Shown: one piece after another, positions 45,205-54,575 of the stretch | How positions within the stretch are numbered: the first letter of the stretch is position 1 | Layout of the letters: every line of letters begins with the position of its first letter | Assembly (NCBI GenBank): GCA_017427775.1 | Contig: JAFRSD010000015.1 | Location: forward strand, 62,001-126,000 | DNA length: 64,000 bases | Direction of reading: 5' to 3' | Origin: Lachnospiraceae bacterium | GTDB taxonomy: Bacteria > Bacillota > Clostridia > Lachnospirales > Lachnospiraceae | Translations under genes and position numbers: made by a program | Notes under the pieces: generated by a model | What the model was told of the DNA's origin: nothing | Database searches by the model: none | The model's input: the letters and a program-made list of their open reading frames with translations, nothing else

Positions 45205-46401
45205 CTATACGCCCGCCGTAAACGGCAGCTCCACTACGGTCTTAAAGCCTTCGTCATTCGTGAAGGACGCGCTTCCGCCGCATCGTTTCGCATACGCTTC
45301 AATCTTCTTTAACCCGAACCCGTTCCGGATCAGTTCCTCCCGGTTATCGGAGGTAAAGCCGCTCTTTCCGTTGTCCGTGACCGTCAGTTTCACGTGTCCC
45401 GCATCGGCAAGAAGCGAAACGACAAACCGGTCTGCTTTACCGTGACGCACGCCGTTTGAGAAACACTCCTGCAATACGCCCGTCAGGAATTCCGCATGCT
45501 CCTTCGGTACAAGGACCTCCGCGGAATACACATCATAAGACTGGCTTACCCGGAGCTCCGTATCCATCGTAAAGCCTTCCACAATGTTTTCAAGATATCT
45601 TTTGAGATCCTCGATTGGAACCGACGCATCCTCGTCATCCAGCGCCCTTACCGCACTCCGGATGGACTCCAGACTTCCGCGGATCCGCTCGTTGGCGTCG
45701 TTCATCCGTTTCCTTGCTTCCTCCGGCTTTGCCTCAAAAAGCATGTCCGCCGCGTCCAACGTCATGATCGCGGCCGTAATCGAGTGGCCTACGTTGTTAT
45801 GGATGTTGCGGCTGATATTCTCCCGCTCCAGAAGACGCGCATTCTTCTCGGCGCTGTATGACTGCTGCGCAAGTTCCCGATTGAGCCTCCGCTCGTGCAT
45901 CTCGCTTGCGACCGTCGCACTGAGCCTCTGTTGTTCCGTTCTCCGGCGGTCCTCCTGAATGAGTAACAGCCGCCGTAACAGGAACAATACCGCGACGACG
46001 GTTCCGAGAACGGCTGCCGCGAAAATCAGCTCCGCAATATGTCTGCCGGCAGACTCGCCGGATACTTCCCGTACGCCGGGCATCTTCGTTGACACAACTC
46101 CGGCTGCCGCAAAGATCACATAGGACACTACTGCCGCCAACATTCCCGGGATGGGATGAACCGTGACACAGGCTGCTGCCGGAAAGCCCCACCAATGACC
46201 GGAAAGAACACCCATAAGAAGCGCGCATACGGCAGTGCCAATCCGAAGAGCGGTGCGCTTCCGCGAGGGATCGGTTACATCTTCCGCCGCGATCAGAACC
46301 ATCATTACGCCGGTTACGATCAATGTGACAGGCGGATAAACCGAACTAAGCGCGGACAGAATGCCGGCAAGTAGCGCTATCGCCAGTTTCAGAAATACCA
46401 T
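45205..46401 (-). CDS. Sensor histidine kinase (HisKA_3, NarX/DesK type)
   Basis: 398 residues. An N-terminal region of five or six membrane helices (about 1-145) has no large extracellular loop, so the signal is probably sensed in or at the membrane. A coiled linker leads to the phospho-acceptor His201 in RENISRNIHNNVGHS. The HATPase_c domain has an N-box-like FSNGVRHGKA, the VTDNGKSG G1 box and NGFGLKKIEAYA. The GTG at 46410 lies inside the ribosome binding site, so the ATG at 46401 is chosen. Confidence 0.9.
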   Translation of the reverse strand: MVFLKLAIALLAGILSALSSVYPPVTLIVTGVMMVLIAAEDVTDPSRKRTALRIGTAVCALLMGVLSGHWWGFPAAACVTVHPIPGMLAAVVSYVIFAAAGVVSTKMPGVREVSGESAGRHIAELIFAAAVLGTVVAVLFLLRRLLLIQEDRRRTEQQRLSATVASEMHERRLNRELAQQSYSAEKNARLLERENISRNIHNNVGHSITAAIMTLDAADMLFEAKPEEARKRMNDANERIRGSLESIRSAVRALDDEDASVPIEDLKRYLENIVEGFTMDTELRVSQSYDVYSAEVLVPKEHAEFLTGVLQECFSNGVRHGKADRFVVSLLADAGHVKLTVTDNGKSGFTSDNREELIRNGFGLKKIEAYAKRCGGSASFTNDEGFKTVVELPFTAGV

Positions 46402-46427
46402 TGTCCGCACCTCCTTTTTGAAATCAA

Positions 46428-46462
46428 GGATACCCCGATTGTATCATAACATCGGGGTATCC
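46428..46462 (-). terminator. 12-bp inverted repeat after the exporter operon
   Basis: Perfect arms GGATACCCCGAT/ATCGGGGTATCC (46428-46439 and 46451-46462) with an 11-base loop. On the minus strand it follows the last exporter gene by about 40 bases. The T run is weak (TTGATTT), so it may be a leaky terminator that also lets transcription reach the kinase gene. Confidence 0.65.
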
Positions 46463-46503
46463 ACAAGCGGAGTCCGTTAAATACGTGTGGCAAATGTCAC
46501 GTC

Positions 46504-47583
46504 TTAATACTCCGTCACATCGGTTTTACACATTTTCCGTCCCTTTAAGATGATCATCGGGACAAGCATTAAAAGGTTCGATACGATCACGCCGATAATG
46601 CCGTTCTTCGAACAATACGGGAGGTACTGACCTCTCGGGATATACAGGAGTTCGTTCAAAAGGAACGTTGCAAGAAGCATTGCGGCAACACCGATAACAA
46701 GCGCGATCAGATCCATCAGCCCGAGTTCCGCTGCTATCTTGCGGCGGATTCGTCCCTTTGACACGCCGAGTGCCCGGTACACTGCAAATTCATACTCTCT
46801 CTTAATATACTGTCCGGTCACGACCGAGTTAAGCGTAACCGCCATGATCACGGAAAGAATGATCAGGCCGACATAAAAGATCAGATCGATGTTTCCGAGG
46901 TCCTCCCGGATATAGTAATCGGTCGACTTCTCAATCCGGACCTTCCGATCACCGATGATCTTCTGCACATGGTCGATCAGTTCCTGCCCGGAAAGCGTCT
47001 CACTGATGATGTTGACGCGGTAACAATCCTCCTCTTTATTCTCCCGCAGGTAGAAGAACATATAACTCTGATCGTTCATGATCCCTTGTATTTCGAACTC
47101 TTTTGTTCCGTTCAGGTCACCGATTTTCAATTTTCGGTTCCGCGCCATGTTCTCACTGATCACCGCGCTCTGATCGGTTAGGCCGCTGCAGTCAAAGTCG
47201 ATTCCGAGAAGGTCCATCGCCTTCTGCATATCTTCCTTCGAGCGGAATACCATGCTTCCGACACCGGCTTCCAGACCAAGCGTCGTCTTGAGGCTCCCGC
47301 CGCCATAACCGTTGCCGGTACGGAACAGCGCGATCACTTCCTTATCGTTTTTGATATCCTCGCGAAACGACTTCCAGTCCCGGTAATCATCCGTATCCGT
47401 TGACAGCGCCGTCACCACAATCAAGCGGGAATCGTACTTCGCCGACACATCGTAAAACCACCACACACTGCTGATATAATTGCCTGCCAGAAACATGCAC
47501 ATTGTTAAGAACATCATGAAAATGACAATGGCCGAACGGCTTTTGTTCTTTGCGATATAATAGGCTGCCGAAAATGGCTTCAT
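46504..47583 (-). CDS. ABC transporter permease, FtsX/MacB type (second)
   Basis: 359 residues with the MacB-like layout: one N-terminal membrane helix (about 17-37), an extracellular domain of about 185 residues, and three C-terminal helices (about 235-255, 285-310, 325-345). YKREYEFAVYRALGVSKGRIRR is near the FtsX signature ERxxEIGIxRAxG. Last gene of a three-gene exporter unit, 24 bases after the ATPase gene. Such transporters act in lipoprotein or peptide export, or in antimicrobial-peptide resistance. The substrate is not evident. Confidence 0.85.
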   Translation of the reverse strand: MKPFSAAYYIAKNKSRSAIVIFMMFLTMCMFLAGNYISSVWWFYDVSAKYDSRLIVVTALSTDTDDYRDWKSFREDIKNDKEVIALFRTGNGYGGGSLKTTLGLEAGVGSMVFRSKEDMQKAMDLLGIDFDCSGLTDQSAVISENMARNRKLKIGDLNGTKEFEIQGIMNDQSYMFFYLRENKEEDCYRVNIISETLSGQELIDHVQKIIGDRKVRIEKSTDYYIREDLGNIDLIFYVGLIILSVIMAVTLNSVVTGQYIKREYEFAVYRALGVSKGRIRRKIAAELGLMDLIALVIGVAAMLLATFLLNELLYIPRGQYLPYCSKNGIIGVIVSNLLMLVPMIILKGRKMCKTDVTEY

Positions 47584-47607
47584 TGCTTTCTTCCTTTCCT
47601 TCCGCCC

Positions 47608-48282
47608 TTACCGTTCCCGGCCGGAGATGCTGCTGATATTACCGTCCCACATTTCGATCATCGTATCGACGTCCGTGAGAACCGTCCGGTCGTGTGTCAC
47701 AACGATCACAAGCCGTTCCTTCGAGTATTCCTTCAGAATCTTCATGATGTTAAATGCGTTCTCATGGTCAAGGGATGCGGTCGGCTCATCCGCGAAGATA
47801 ACCTTCGGATCATTGATCAAAGCCCTTGCGATCGCAACTCTCTGGCACTGTCCGCCCGAAAGCTTGGCCGGCTTCTTTTTAAAGTCCCGTTCCTTAAGAC
47901 CCATGATCTTAAGAATCTCCTTTGCCTTCTCAACCGTTTCCTTACCGGAATCCGAAGCCGCCACAAGGATGTTGTCAAGCGCGCTCATATAGGGCACGAG
48001 GTAATGCTTCTGGAAGACAAATCCGAACTCTTTCCGCCGCAGTGTCTCACGCTCGCGGTCCGGGATTGCGGTGAGCTCGAGGCCGTTGTATCGGACGCTG
48101 CCTTCGGTCGGCTTTTTGAGTGTCGAAAGACAGTACATCAGCGTACTCTTGCCGCTTCCCGAAGGCCCGCTGATCCCGACCAGTCCCTTGTCCGGAAGCT
48201 CTAAATCAAACCCGCCGAGCGCGTACATTTTCTCGTCCGTATCCATGTCGTAGATCATGCTGATATTTTTAACTTCAAACAT
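47608..48282 (-). CDS. ABC transporter ATPase, MacB/LolD type
   Basis: 224 residues with Walker A GPSGSGKST at 39-47, Q-loop in FVFQKHYLVPYMS, signature LSGGQCQRVAIAR, Walker B VIFADEPTASLD and H-loop VVTHD. It belongs with the two FtsX-type permeases flanking it. Typical of bacitracin/lantibiotic-type or MacB-like systems that are controlled by a neighbouring two-component system, as seen here. Confidence 0.95.
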   Translation of the reverse strand: MFEVKNISMIYDMDTDEKMYALGGFDLELPDKGLVGISGPSGSGKSTLMYCLSTLKKPTEGSVRYNGLELTAIPDRERETLRRKEFGFVFQKHYLVPYMSALDNILVAASDSGKETVEKAKEILKIMGLKERDFKKKPAKLSGGQCQRVAIARALINDPKVIFADEPTASLDHENAFNIMKILKEYSKERLVIVVTHDRTVLTDVDTMIEMWDGNISSISGRER

Positions 48283-48373
48283 TTTTATGTTCTCCTGTGG
48301 TCGTATTTGCCGGCCTGTGAAGGCGGCGTGTTTTGGTTCGTATGGACGTTCTGAACAGCCATGCGGAATATCC

Positions 48374-49540
48374 TTAATCCTCCATCAGGTCGATGGTTTT
48401 GATCTTATGAACGGACAGCATGACAGGAATCTGCAGGATTCCGACGATCACGGCAAATGCCCCGAGAATCCGCAGTAACTGGTCCTTCATGAACCATGCC
48501 GAAACAAGTCCTCTCGGCTCCATGACCGTCACGTCGAGTATCTTCATCATGCCGAGCGAAGTGATCACGCCGAGCACGATTCCCGAAAGAAACAGGATGA
48601 TCATCTCACGCATGATCATGCCGTAAATCTCGCCTTTTGAATAACCGATTGAAGCATACAGGCAATACTCATTAACACGGTTCCGCATGAAGGAAATGTA
48701 AGCGATCAGAACGGAAATCGTAAGAAAGATCATTACCACAAGAAGGATTACTTTCATTACGCTGTCAATCGTACCGGCGATATCCTTATCCCACAATTTC
48801 TTATAGGTCACGGCGTCGCTGATGTTATCGCCGTTCTCCTCGGAAACGTGCACGCCGTATTTGGCGGCAAGCTTCGTAAAATCCTTGCTGTTGTCATTAC
48901 ATAAAACGACAAATCCCCATCCGCTGTTATATCTTCCGCGCGGGGTCCCGAGGCATGCCATTCCGTCCGAGCGGAGCGTTCCGACAACCTTGAATACCTG
49001 TCCATAGGAATTCTCTAAGAACCAGTCGCCGATCTTCATCTTTCCGTTTTTGAGGATGATCTCGTCGACCACGACCTCACCTTCTCCTTCGGGCATGCGT
49101 CCTCCCGTCAGTACCGCGCCGAGGTGTTCCGCGACAAAGGGTATTTCCTCCGCCGGCAGCAGCGGGAATTCGTACCCGATTCCGCCGATCACGCCGTTGT
49201 AGGTGGCATTCAGAAACTGGGTGTCATATACCTTCGTAACGTCCGGATCGTTGCTGAGTGCCTCGAAAAACGCCTTATACTCTTGCCCGTAAGCCTTGGC
49301 ATATTCTTCGATGGTTTCAAAATCGCTCCGTTTTACCGAGTAGGCATTGGCGGTCACTTCGGCAAATGAGATCCTTCTCGGATATTCGAAGATGATCGGC
49401 CGGAAGCTTTCGGTCGTTGCTCCGAGGATAAATGCGATGATGTACATCGCCATGAACGTGAGCCCGAGCGCTAAGATCAGCACGAAGCAGGTTCGTTTGT
49501 TGTTTTTAATATATCCGGTTGCGGACAATCGGCTTTTCAT
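48374..49540 (-). CDS. ABC transporter permease, FtsX/MacB type (first)
   Basis: 388 residues from the ATG at 49540, chosen for the AAAAGGAG site. One N-terminal helix (about 21-45), an extracellular domain of about 190 residues, and three C-terminal helices with the FtsX-type cytoplasmic loop FMRNRVNEYCLYASIGYSKG. It heads the exporter operon. About 190 bases upstream lie two palindromes that are the best operator candidates. It differs in sequence from the second permease, so the transporter is a heterodimer. Confidence 0.85.
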   Translation of the reverse strand: MKSRLSATGYIKNNKRTCFVLILALGLTFMAMYIIAFILGATTESFRPIIFEYPRRISFAEVTANAYSVKRSDFETIEEYAKAYGQEYKAFFEALSNDPDVTKVYDTQFLNATYNGVIGGIGYEFPLLPAEEIPFVAEHLGAVLTGGRMPEGEGEVVVDEIILKNGKMKIGDWFLENSYGQVFKVVGTLRSDGMACLGTPRGRYNSGWGFVVLCNDNSKDFTKLAAKYGVHVSEENGDNISDAVTYKKLWDKDIAGTIDSVMKVILLVVMIFLTISVLIAYISFMRNRVNEYCLYASIGYSKGEIYGMIMREMIILFLSGIVLGVITSLGMMKILDVTVMEPRGLVSAWFMKDQLLRILGAFAVIVGILQIPVMLSVHKIKTIDLMED

Positions 49541-49697
49541 ACCGGAATGCTCCTTTTTATGCATTTATTCTACAATCGTAGTCCCTTTGTTTTATCGCAT
49601 TTCGTCAACTTCTATTCAGTTCGGTGTCCGGCAGACCCTGCCGGGTCCCGTACCCTGAATTCTACTCAATCATACCCGATTGCTGCACAAATAAAAA

Positions 49698-49743
49698 GTG
49701 ACCGCGGTCACGATTTTCACAGGAAAACCATGACTGCGGTCAT
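49698..49743. promoter_or_regulatory. Two phased palindromes upstream of the exporter, probable response-regulator operator
   Basis: GTGACCGCGGTCAC (49698-49711, perfect) and ATGACTGCGGTCAT (49730-49743, one mismatched pair) have centres 32 bp apart, about three helical turns. Downstream on the minus strand is a TATGAT -10-like box near 49675-49670 with a poor -35, as expected for an activated promoter. Confidence 0.6.
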
Positions 49744-49770
49744 ACCGTTCGTTGTCTTTACATTTGTCTG

Positions 49771-50394
49771 CTATCTCACCTTAATCAGTAACAGTCTGCC
49801 GTTAGCAACCGATACACGGGCCGTCTTTCCGGGAAGCGGCTCGTTGCTGATACCGTATTGGTACTCGCAGGTGATTGATGCGTTCTCAAGCGGATATTTC
49901 GCGTCGCGTATTGTTACGCCTTCCGCAAGTCCCGTGATGTTTAAAAGCGAGAAATACGCATACCGGTCTTCGATGAAAGCCGGCTCTTTTGAAACGATTT
50001 CCATCTCCGAATAATCGTCGATCATCTGTGCCCTCTTTCCGAGTGAATCGAGGTACAGAAGAATCGAAACATTACCGAGTGTGTGGTCAAGCCTTCCGCC
50101 GACCGTCCCGATCAGCAGGAACTCCGAAAAGCCTCGCTTCACGGCTTCCTTCACGGCATAAACCGTGTCGGTGTCATCCTTCTCGCACGGAAGCACAATC
50201 GTCTCTACCGAAAGGTGCGGATTCTCATGAGAATCGAAATCGCCGACGATCAGATCCGCCTGCACGCCGAGCGCGTCCATATGCTTAAGCCCGCTGTCGC
50301 AGAACACGAAGAAATCGCCGTACCGAAGGCAGCTTTTTACAAACTCATAATTGTCTATCGCGGCACCGCCGACGATCACACAACGTCTGTTCAT
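49771..50394 (-). CDS. thiN: Thiamine pyrophosphokinase
   Basis: It makes thiamine diphosphate from thiamine and ATP. 207 residues from the ATG at 50394. Family marks: CDSGLKHMDALGVQADLIVGDFDS, split as CDSG and GDFDS motifs, CEKDDTDT, GTVGGRLDHTLGN, and a C-terminal beta-barrel thiamine-binding domain. It is the last gene of the thiamine operon, 4 bases after cytX. An alternative start at 50412 overlaps cytX and is less likely. Confidence 0.93.
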   Translation of the reverse strand: MNRRCVIVGGAAIDNYEFVKSCLRYGDFFVFCDSGLKHMDALGVQADLIVGDFDSHENPHLSVETIVLPCEKDDTDTVYAVKEAVKRGFSEFLLIGTVGGRLDHTLGNVSILLYLDSLGKRAQMIDDYSEMEIVSKEPAFIEDRYAYFSLLNITGLAEGVTIRDAKYPLENASITCEYQYGISNEPLPGKTARVSVANGRLLLIKVR

Positions 50395-50398
50395 AAGT

Positions 50399-51613
50399 TC
50401 AGTCCTTTTCATTCGCGGCTTCGGACTCGCCTTCCTTATCGTTCCGGCATTTTCCGAAGATCAAATAGGAAATAACACAGAGGATCATCGTGATCGCCAT
50501 ATCGGGCACCGTATATCCGACCGGAATATCCACACGCATCAGCAGACGGTAAGCGATGAAACCGATTACCCAGATGATGAGGTTTCGGATGTCGAAACGA
50601 TGCTTCGCGCCGGTTCTCTTCAGGATGAAGAAATCCGCGATCTGTACGGCGATCATCGGGGCAAATACAGACCCGATGAAGTATAAGAAATCGGTGATGT
50701 CATCCATCGGGAACAGGATTGCGCCGACAGTACCGATAACGGTTACCGCAATGCCGATCCACCGGCTGCTCAGCTTCTTTGAGATCGACTCACTCGACAC
50801 ACCTGCCGAGTAGGCATCTAAGAAGGTCGTCGTTACGGTGGAAAATACGATGATCAAAAGTCCTACGATACCGAGACCTGCCTTTACGACAATCTGTGCG
50901 ATATCGGACTCTTCGGTGAAGATCGCGGCCCCCATGCCGATGATGTACATCCAGCAGCTGACCACGCCGTAAACAAGCGCGCTGACAGCCGTTGCCTTTA
51001 CCGGCTTCTCGGCTTCTCTCGTGTAATCACTGATCAACGGAAGCCAGGAAAGAGGCATTGCGATGGAAAGTTCCAGTGCCGCGCCAAAGGACATGCTCTC
51101 GCCGTCCACATCATGGATCACTCCGCCACCGAAGATCACAAAGCTTAAGATCACGGTAAGGATGAAAAGCGCGGACATGGAAACCGTGTTCACCTTTCCG
51201 AGATTCTTGATTCCGATGAAGATCCAGAGAACGATCAGGGCGCCGATGACAAGACACCAGAGCCATTTCACATTTGCCCCCCAGATGCCGCCTGCGGCAC
51301 CCGCGCCGTCATAGATCATGATCGCGGTCCAGCCGACAAGCTGGATGATATTGAGTACCGAGAAAAGCAGGCCGCCTATGGAACCGAAGCTCATCTTCGC
51401 GATCTCCATCGAACTCTGACGAACCTTGCCGCCGATCAGACCCGCTGCGAAAAGCATCACGCAGCCGATCACATGGCCGAGCAGGATCGTTACCAGGCCT
51501 CTCATAAAGCCAAGGGAAGAATAATAAGTACCGGTCAGGATTTCCGCGATGGAAACCGCTGCGCCGAACCAGATCAAACCGTTTTCGAAAACGGAAGTAC
51601 GTTTCTCGTTCAT
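50399..51613 (-). CDS. cytX: Hydroxymethylpyrimidine transporter CytX
   Basis: A 404-residue NCS1-family permease with about 12 membrane helices, beginning FENGLIWFGAAVSIAEILTG, the CytX hallmark start. It overlaps thiD by 4 bases, and thiD acts directly on the imported pyrimidine, which supports HMP or a close precursor as substrate. It sits inside a TPP-riboswitch operon, the usual setting for this subfamily. Confidence 0.92.
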   Translation of the reverse strand: MNEKRTSVFENGLIWFGAAVSIAEILTGTYYSSLGFMRGLVTILLGHVIGCVMLFAAGLIGGKVRQSSMEIAKMSFGSIGGLLFSVLNIIQLVGWTAIMIYDGAGAAGGIWGANVKWLWCLVIGALIVLWIFIGIKNLGKVNTVSMSALFILTVILSFVIFGGGVIHDVDGESMSFGAALELSIAMPLSWLPLISDYTREAEKPVKATAVSALVYGVVSCWMYIIGMGAAIFTEESDIAQIVVKAGLGIVGLLIIVFSTVTTTFLDAYSAGVSSESISKKLSSRWIGIAVTVIGTVGAILFPMDDITDFLYFIGSVFAPMIAVQIADFFILKRTGAKHRFDIRNLIIWVIGFIAYRLLMRVDIPVGYTVPDMAITMILCVISYLIFGKCRNDKEGESEAANEKD

Positions 51614-52425
51614 GCCTCCGCCTCCTTCGCATATTCGCCGGTAAGGGCAAATCCGTGTGCCATCGGGCCGGATCCCGCACCGAGGTCAAGCATTGCCGCA
51701 AGGGCGTCGGAAATATACGCCTTCGCGCGCTTTACCGAGGTTTCAAGGTCATAGCCTTTGGCAAGATTGGAAGCAATCGCGCTTGAGAGCGTGCAGCCGG
51801 TTCCGTGGGTGTTCGGATTATTGATCCGCTTTCCGTTGAACCAGGTAAACTTGCCGTCCGCATAGAGAAGGTCGTTCGCGTCGTTGACGCTGTGTCCGCC
51901 CTTCAAAAGAACCGCACAATGATAGGTGTCGCCGATCTTCTTCGCGGCTTCGGTCATGTCCTGCTCCGTTTTGATGCTCATCCCGGAAAGAATCTCGCCT
52001 TCGGGGATGTTGGGCGTCGTCACGGTCGCCAGCGGGAGCAGCTCCGAAGTAAGCGTGTCTACGGCGTCGCTCTTAAGTAGGACGGAGCCGGAGGTCGCTA
52101 CCATAACCGGATCGACAACGACATTCTGTGCCTGATACTGTTTCAGTTTCGAAGCGATCACCTTGATCAGGCTAACGCTCGAAACCATGCCGATCTTGAC
52201 CGCATCCGGACGGATGTCCTCAAAGATCATATCGATCTGTTCTCCCAAAAATTCCGGGTCGGTTTCCCGGATCGATCTTACGCCGGTCGTGTTCTGTGCG
52301 GTCAGGGCGGTAATCGCGCTCATCGCATAAACACCGTTCATGGTCATTGTTTTCAAATCGGCCTGAATTCCGGCGCCTCCGCTGCAGTCGCTGCCTGCAA
52401 TGGTCAATGCTGTCTTCATTTTCAT
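51610..52425 (-). CDS. thiD: Hydroxymethylpyrimidine/phosphomethylpyrimidine kinase
   Basis: Two-step phosphorylation of HMP to HMP-PP. 271 residues of the ribokinase fold: TIAGSDCSGGAGIQADLKT at the start, the substrate Gln/Gly loops, DPVMVATSG, and the anion-hole NTHGTGCTLSSAIAS near the end. RBS AAAGGAG precedes the ATG. A gap of 158 bases separates it from thiE and contains a short stem (52531-52550, ACCGCG/CGCGGT). Confidence 0.95.
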   Translation of the reverse strand: MKMKTALTIAGSDCSGGAGIQADLKTMTMNGVYAMSAITALTAQNTTGVRSIRETDPEFLGEQIDMIFEDIRPDAVKIGMVSSVSLIKVIASKLKQYQAQNVVVDPVMVATSGSVLLKSDAVDTLTSELLPLATVTTPNIPEGEILSGMSIKTEQDMTEAAKKIGDTYHCAVLLKGGHSVNDANDLLYADGKFTWFNGKRINNPNTHGTGCTLSSAIASNLAKGYDLETSVKRAKAYISDALAAMLDLGAGSGPMAHGFALTGEYAKEAEA

Positions 52426-52582
52426 GTTACTCCTTTCATCCTTCGCGCGGCTGTAATCCTGCTGCGAAGTCTCAGCATCGTTTTATTAAGCGGCACAAGG
52501 TGGTGCCCCCGGTGTGCCCCTCGTTATGAAACCGCGGCATAGAGCGCGGTCATAAACTCATATTTCTTTTTTCAGACAGTCA

Positions 52583-53224
52583 TTACTGCCCCACCGTTTC
52601 CTCCGCGAGCTTCCTCAGTTCGCGGCATTCCTTTTCAATGTCGGGTGCGCTGAAGATCGCGCTTACTAAGGCAAATCCGTCTGTTCCCGTCCCGGCAAGC
52701 TGCTTCATGTTTCCTTTGCCGATGCCGCCGATCGCGACTACAGGCACGTCGACCGCATCACAGATTGCCTTAAGCGTTTCCTTCGGCAGAACATCGACAT
52801 CGGTCTTCGTGGAGGTCGAGAACATTGCTCCGACGCCGAGGCAGTCCGCTCCGTTCCGGACGGCTTCGACCGCTTCCTCAACCGTATGCGCGGATACGCC
52901 GATCATCATTCCTTCGCCGACCCGCTCGCGCACTTTCGCGGCCGCCATGTCCTCCTGCCCGACATGGATTCCGTCTGCATGACACGCGATCGCGATGTCC
53001 ACATTGTCGTTCACGAAGAACGGAACGCCGTAGCGTTTGCAAAGCGCCGCAATCTCGACGGCTTCTTTCAAAAACGTATCCTCGTCAAGGTCCTTCTCGC
53101 GAAGCTGTACGCAGGTCACGCCGCCCTTAAGAGCCGATTCCACCTGCTCATACAGCGTCTGCTTTCCGGTCCATGCGCGGTCCGTTACCGCGTATAAAAG
53201 CATAGTTTTCTTATCGCACTTCAT
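52583..53224 (-). CDS. thiE: Thiamine phosphate synthase
   Basis: It joins HMP-PP and thiazole phosphate to give thiamine phosphate. 213 residues in a TIM barrel: CVQLREKDLDEDTFLKEA, FVNDNVDIAIACHADGIHVGQED (diphosphate and Mg site, read as two adjoining parts), IGVSAHTVEEA, GVGAMFSTSTK and PVVAIGGIGKGN. The start overlaps the end of thiM by 14 bases. Confidence 0.96.
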   Translation of the reverse strand: MKCDKKTMLLYAVTDRAWTGKQTLYEQVESALKGGVTCVQLREKDLDEDTFLKEAVEIAALCKRYGVPFFVNDNVDIAIACHADGIHVGQEDMAAAKVRERVGEGMMIGVSAHTVEEAVEAVRNGADCLGVGAMFSTSTKTDVDVLPKETLKAICDAVDVPVVAIGGIGKGNMKQLAGTGTDGFALVSAIFSAPDIEKECRELRKLAEETVGQ

Positions 53225-54032
53225 ATTTGGCGCCTTTCTCAAGCTGCTCCGGACTCATTCGGTATACTGCATCGATAATATAATTCCGATAGGACGAATT
53301 GCCGTCCTGATCACCAAGCCTCTTATAGGCGATCTCGCCCGCAAGTCCCATCACGCATACTGCCGCAGCCGCTGCCTCAAGCGGGTGCGTGGGATTGGCG
53401 GTCACGTACGCCGCCGTCATCGCCGACAGCTGGCAGCCCGTTCCGGTAACCGAACTCATCATCGAATGTCCGTTCCGGATGCAGTACGTCTTCGTACCGT
53501 CCGTTACGATATCAATTGCTCCGGTGATCGCGATGACCGTGCCGAGCTTCTTTGCAACACTTGCGGCAAATGCCACCGCTTCGTTCAGATTATCCTCATT
53601 CACGCTGTCCGCCACATCGGCATCCACGCCCTTGGTCGTTCCGCTTCCGTTTGCGAGCGTCTTGATCTCGGACATGTTTCCGCGGATCGCGGCGAACTTC
53701 ACGTCTTTGATCAGTGCATACGCCGTTTCGGTGCGAAGCTTCGACGCCCCGGCGCCGACCGGATCAAGTACCACCGGATGACCGAGTGCGTTGGCCTTCT
53801 TTCCGGCGAGAAGCATTGCTTCAATCGTACGCTTGTTGAGCGTTCCGATATTGATATTGAGACCGCCGCATACAGTCGTAATCTCTTCGACTTCGCCGGC
53901 GTCGTCCGCCATGATCGGCGAGCCGCCGCACGCAAGAAGAATATTTGCGCAATCGTTAACCGTCACGTAGTTCGTAATATTGTGTACAAGCGGACGGGTA
54001 TTTCTTACATTTTCCATCATCTCTTTCAACAT
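53211..54032 (-). CDS. thiM: Hydroxyethylthiazole kinase
   Basis: It phosphorylates salvaged hydroxyethylthiazole. 273 residues: PLVHNITNYVTVNDCANILLA in the first 35 residues (substrate site), GSPIMADD, LDPVGAGASKLR, GNMSEI and the ATP-site SVTGTGCQLSAMTAA with the catalytic Cys. It lies 12 bases after thiW and is translationally coupled to thiE. Confidence 0.96.
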   Translation of the reverse strand: MLKEMMENVRNTRPLVHNITNYVTVNDCANILLACGGSPIMADDAGEVEEITTVCGGLNINIGTLNKRTIEAMLLAGKKANALGHPVVLDPVGAGASKLRTETAYALIKDVKFAAIRGNMSEIKTLANGSGTTKGVDADVADSVNEDNLNEAVAFAASVAKKLGTVIAITGAIDIVTDGTKTYCIRNGHSMMSSVTGTGCQLSAMTAAYVTANPTHPLEAAAAAVCVMGLAGEIAYKRLGDQDGNSSYRNYIIDAVYRMSPEQLEKGAKYEVR

Positions 54033-54044
54033 GTCTTCTCTCCT

Positions 54045-54575
54045 TTACGACGCTTCCTTTGTGTCCATGCTGTTCTGCATCATGCTGAGCGCACCGGACT
54101 TCTTCATGCTGAATACGATCACTCCCGCGATCAGCGAACCGACCGCCGTGGAAATGAAGAACGGAAAGATATATACATAAAACGCAAGCTTGGAAGCATC
54201 CTGTCCCATGAACAGAATGGCAATCGGATAGGCGCACAATCCGCCGAGAACGGCCGTGCCGAAAACCTCTCCGACCAGGGTTAACGGAATGTTCTTCGTC
54301 TTCTTATAAAGCAGGCCGCAGAGGAACGCGCCGATCATGCTTCCCGGGAAAGCGAACAGACTTCCGAGTCCGGTCAGGTTCCTTATAAGCGATGCGGCAA
54401 ATGCGACGCACACGCCGTATACCGGCCCGAGCAATACGCCGCACAGCACGTTGACCACATGCTGGATCGGGGCACATTTGCTCCCCAAAACCGGGAACGA
54501 AAGCAGGCTTCCCACCACGGCGACGGCACAGAACATGCCTGCCAGCGCGAGTTTGATGATGTTTCTTTTCTTCAT
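54045..54575 (-). CDS. thiW: ThiW, S component of a thiazole ECF transporter
   Basis: A 176-residue membrane protein with five or six helices, opening with a basic KKRNIIKLALAGMFCAVA and carrying PIQHVVNVLCGVLLGP, typical of ThiW substrate-binding components. It would need a shared energy-coupling module (EcfA/A'/T) encoded elsewhere. Predicted cargo is hydroxyethylthiazole, consistent with thiM directly downstream. First gene after the TPP riboswitch. Confidence 0.93.
   Translation of the reverse strand: MKKRNIIKLALAGMFCAVAVVGSLLSFPVLGSKCAPIQHVVNVLCGVLLGPVYGVCVAFAASLIRNLTGLGSLFAFPGSMIGAFLCGLLYKKTKNIPLTLVGEVFGTAVLGGLCAYPIAILFMGQDASKLAFYVYIFPFFISTAVGSLIAGVIVFSMKKSGALSMMQNSMDTKEAS

Noticed and set aside
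52426..52582. GCTGAGA in the thiE-thiD gap, reminiscent of a second TPP riboswitch
   Set aside because: The ACCTGAT and downstream core elements are missing; the stretch folds instead into a CTTCGC/GCGAAG stem.
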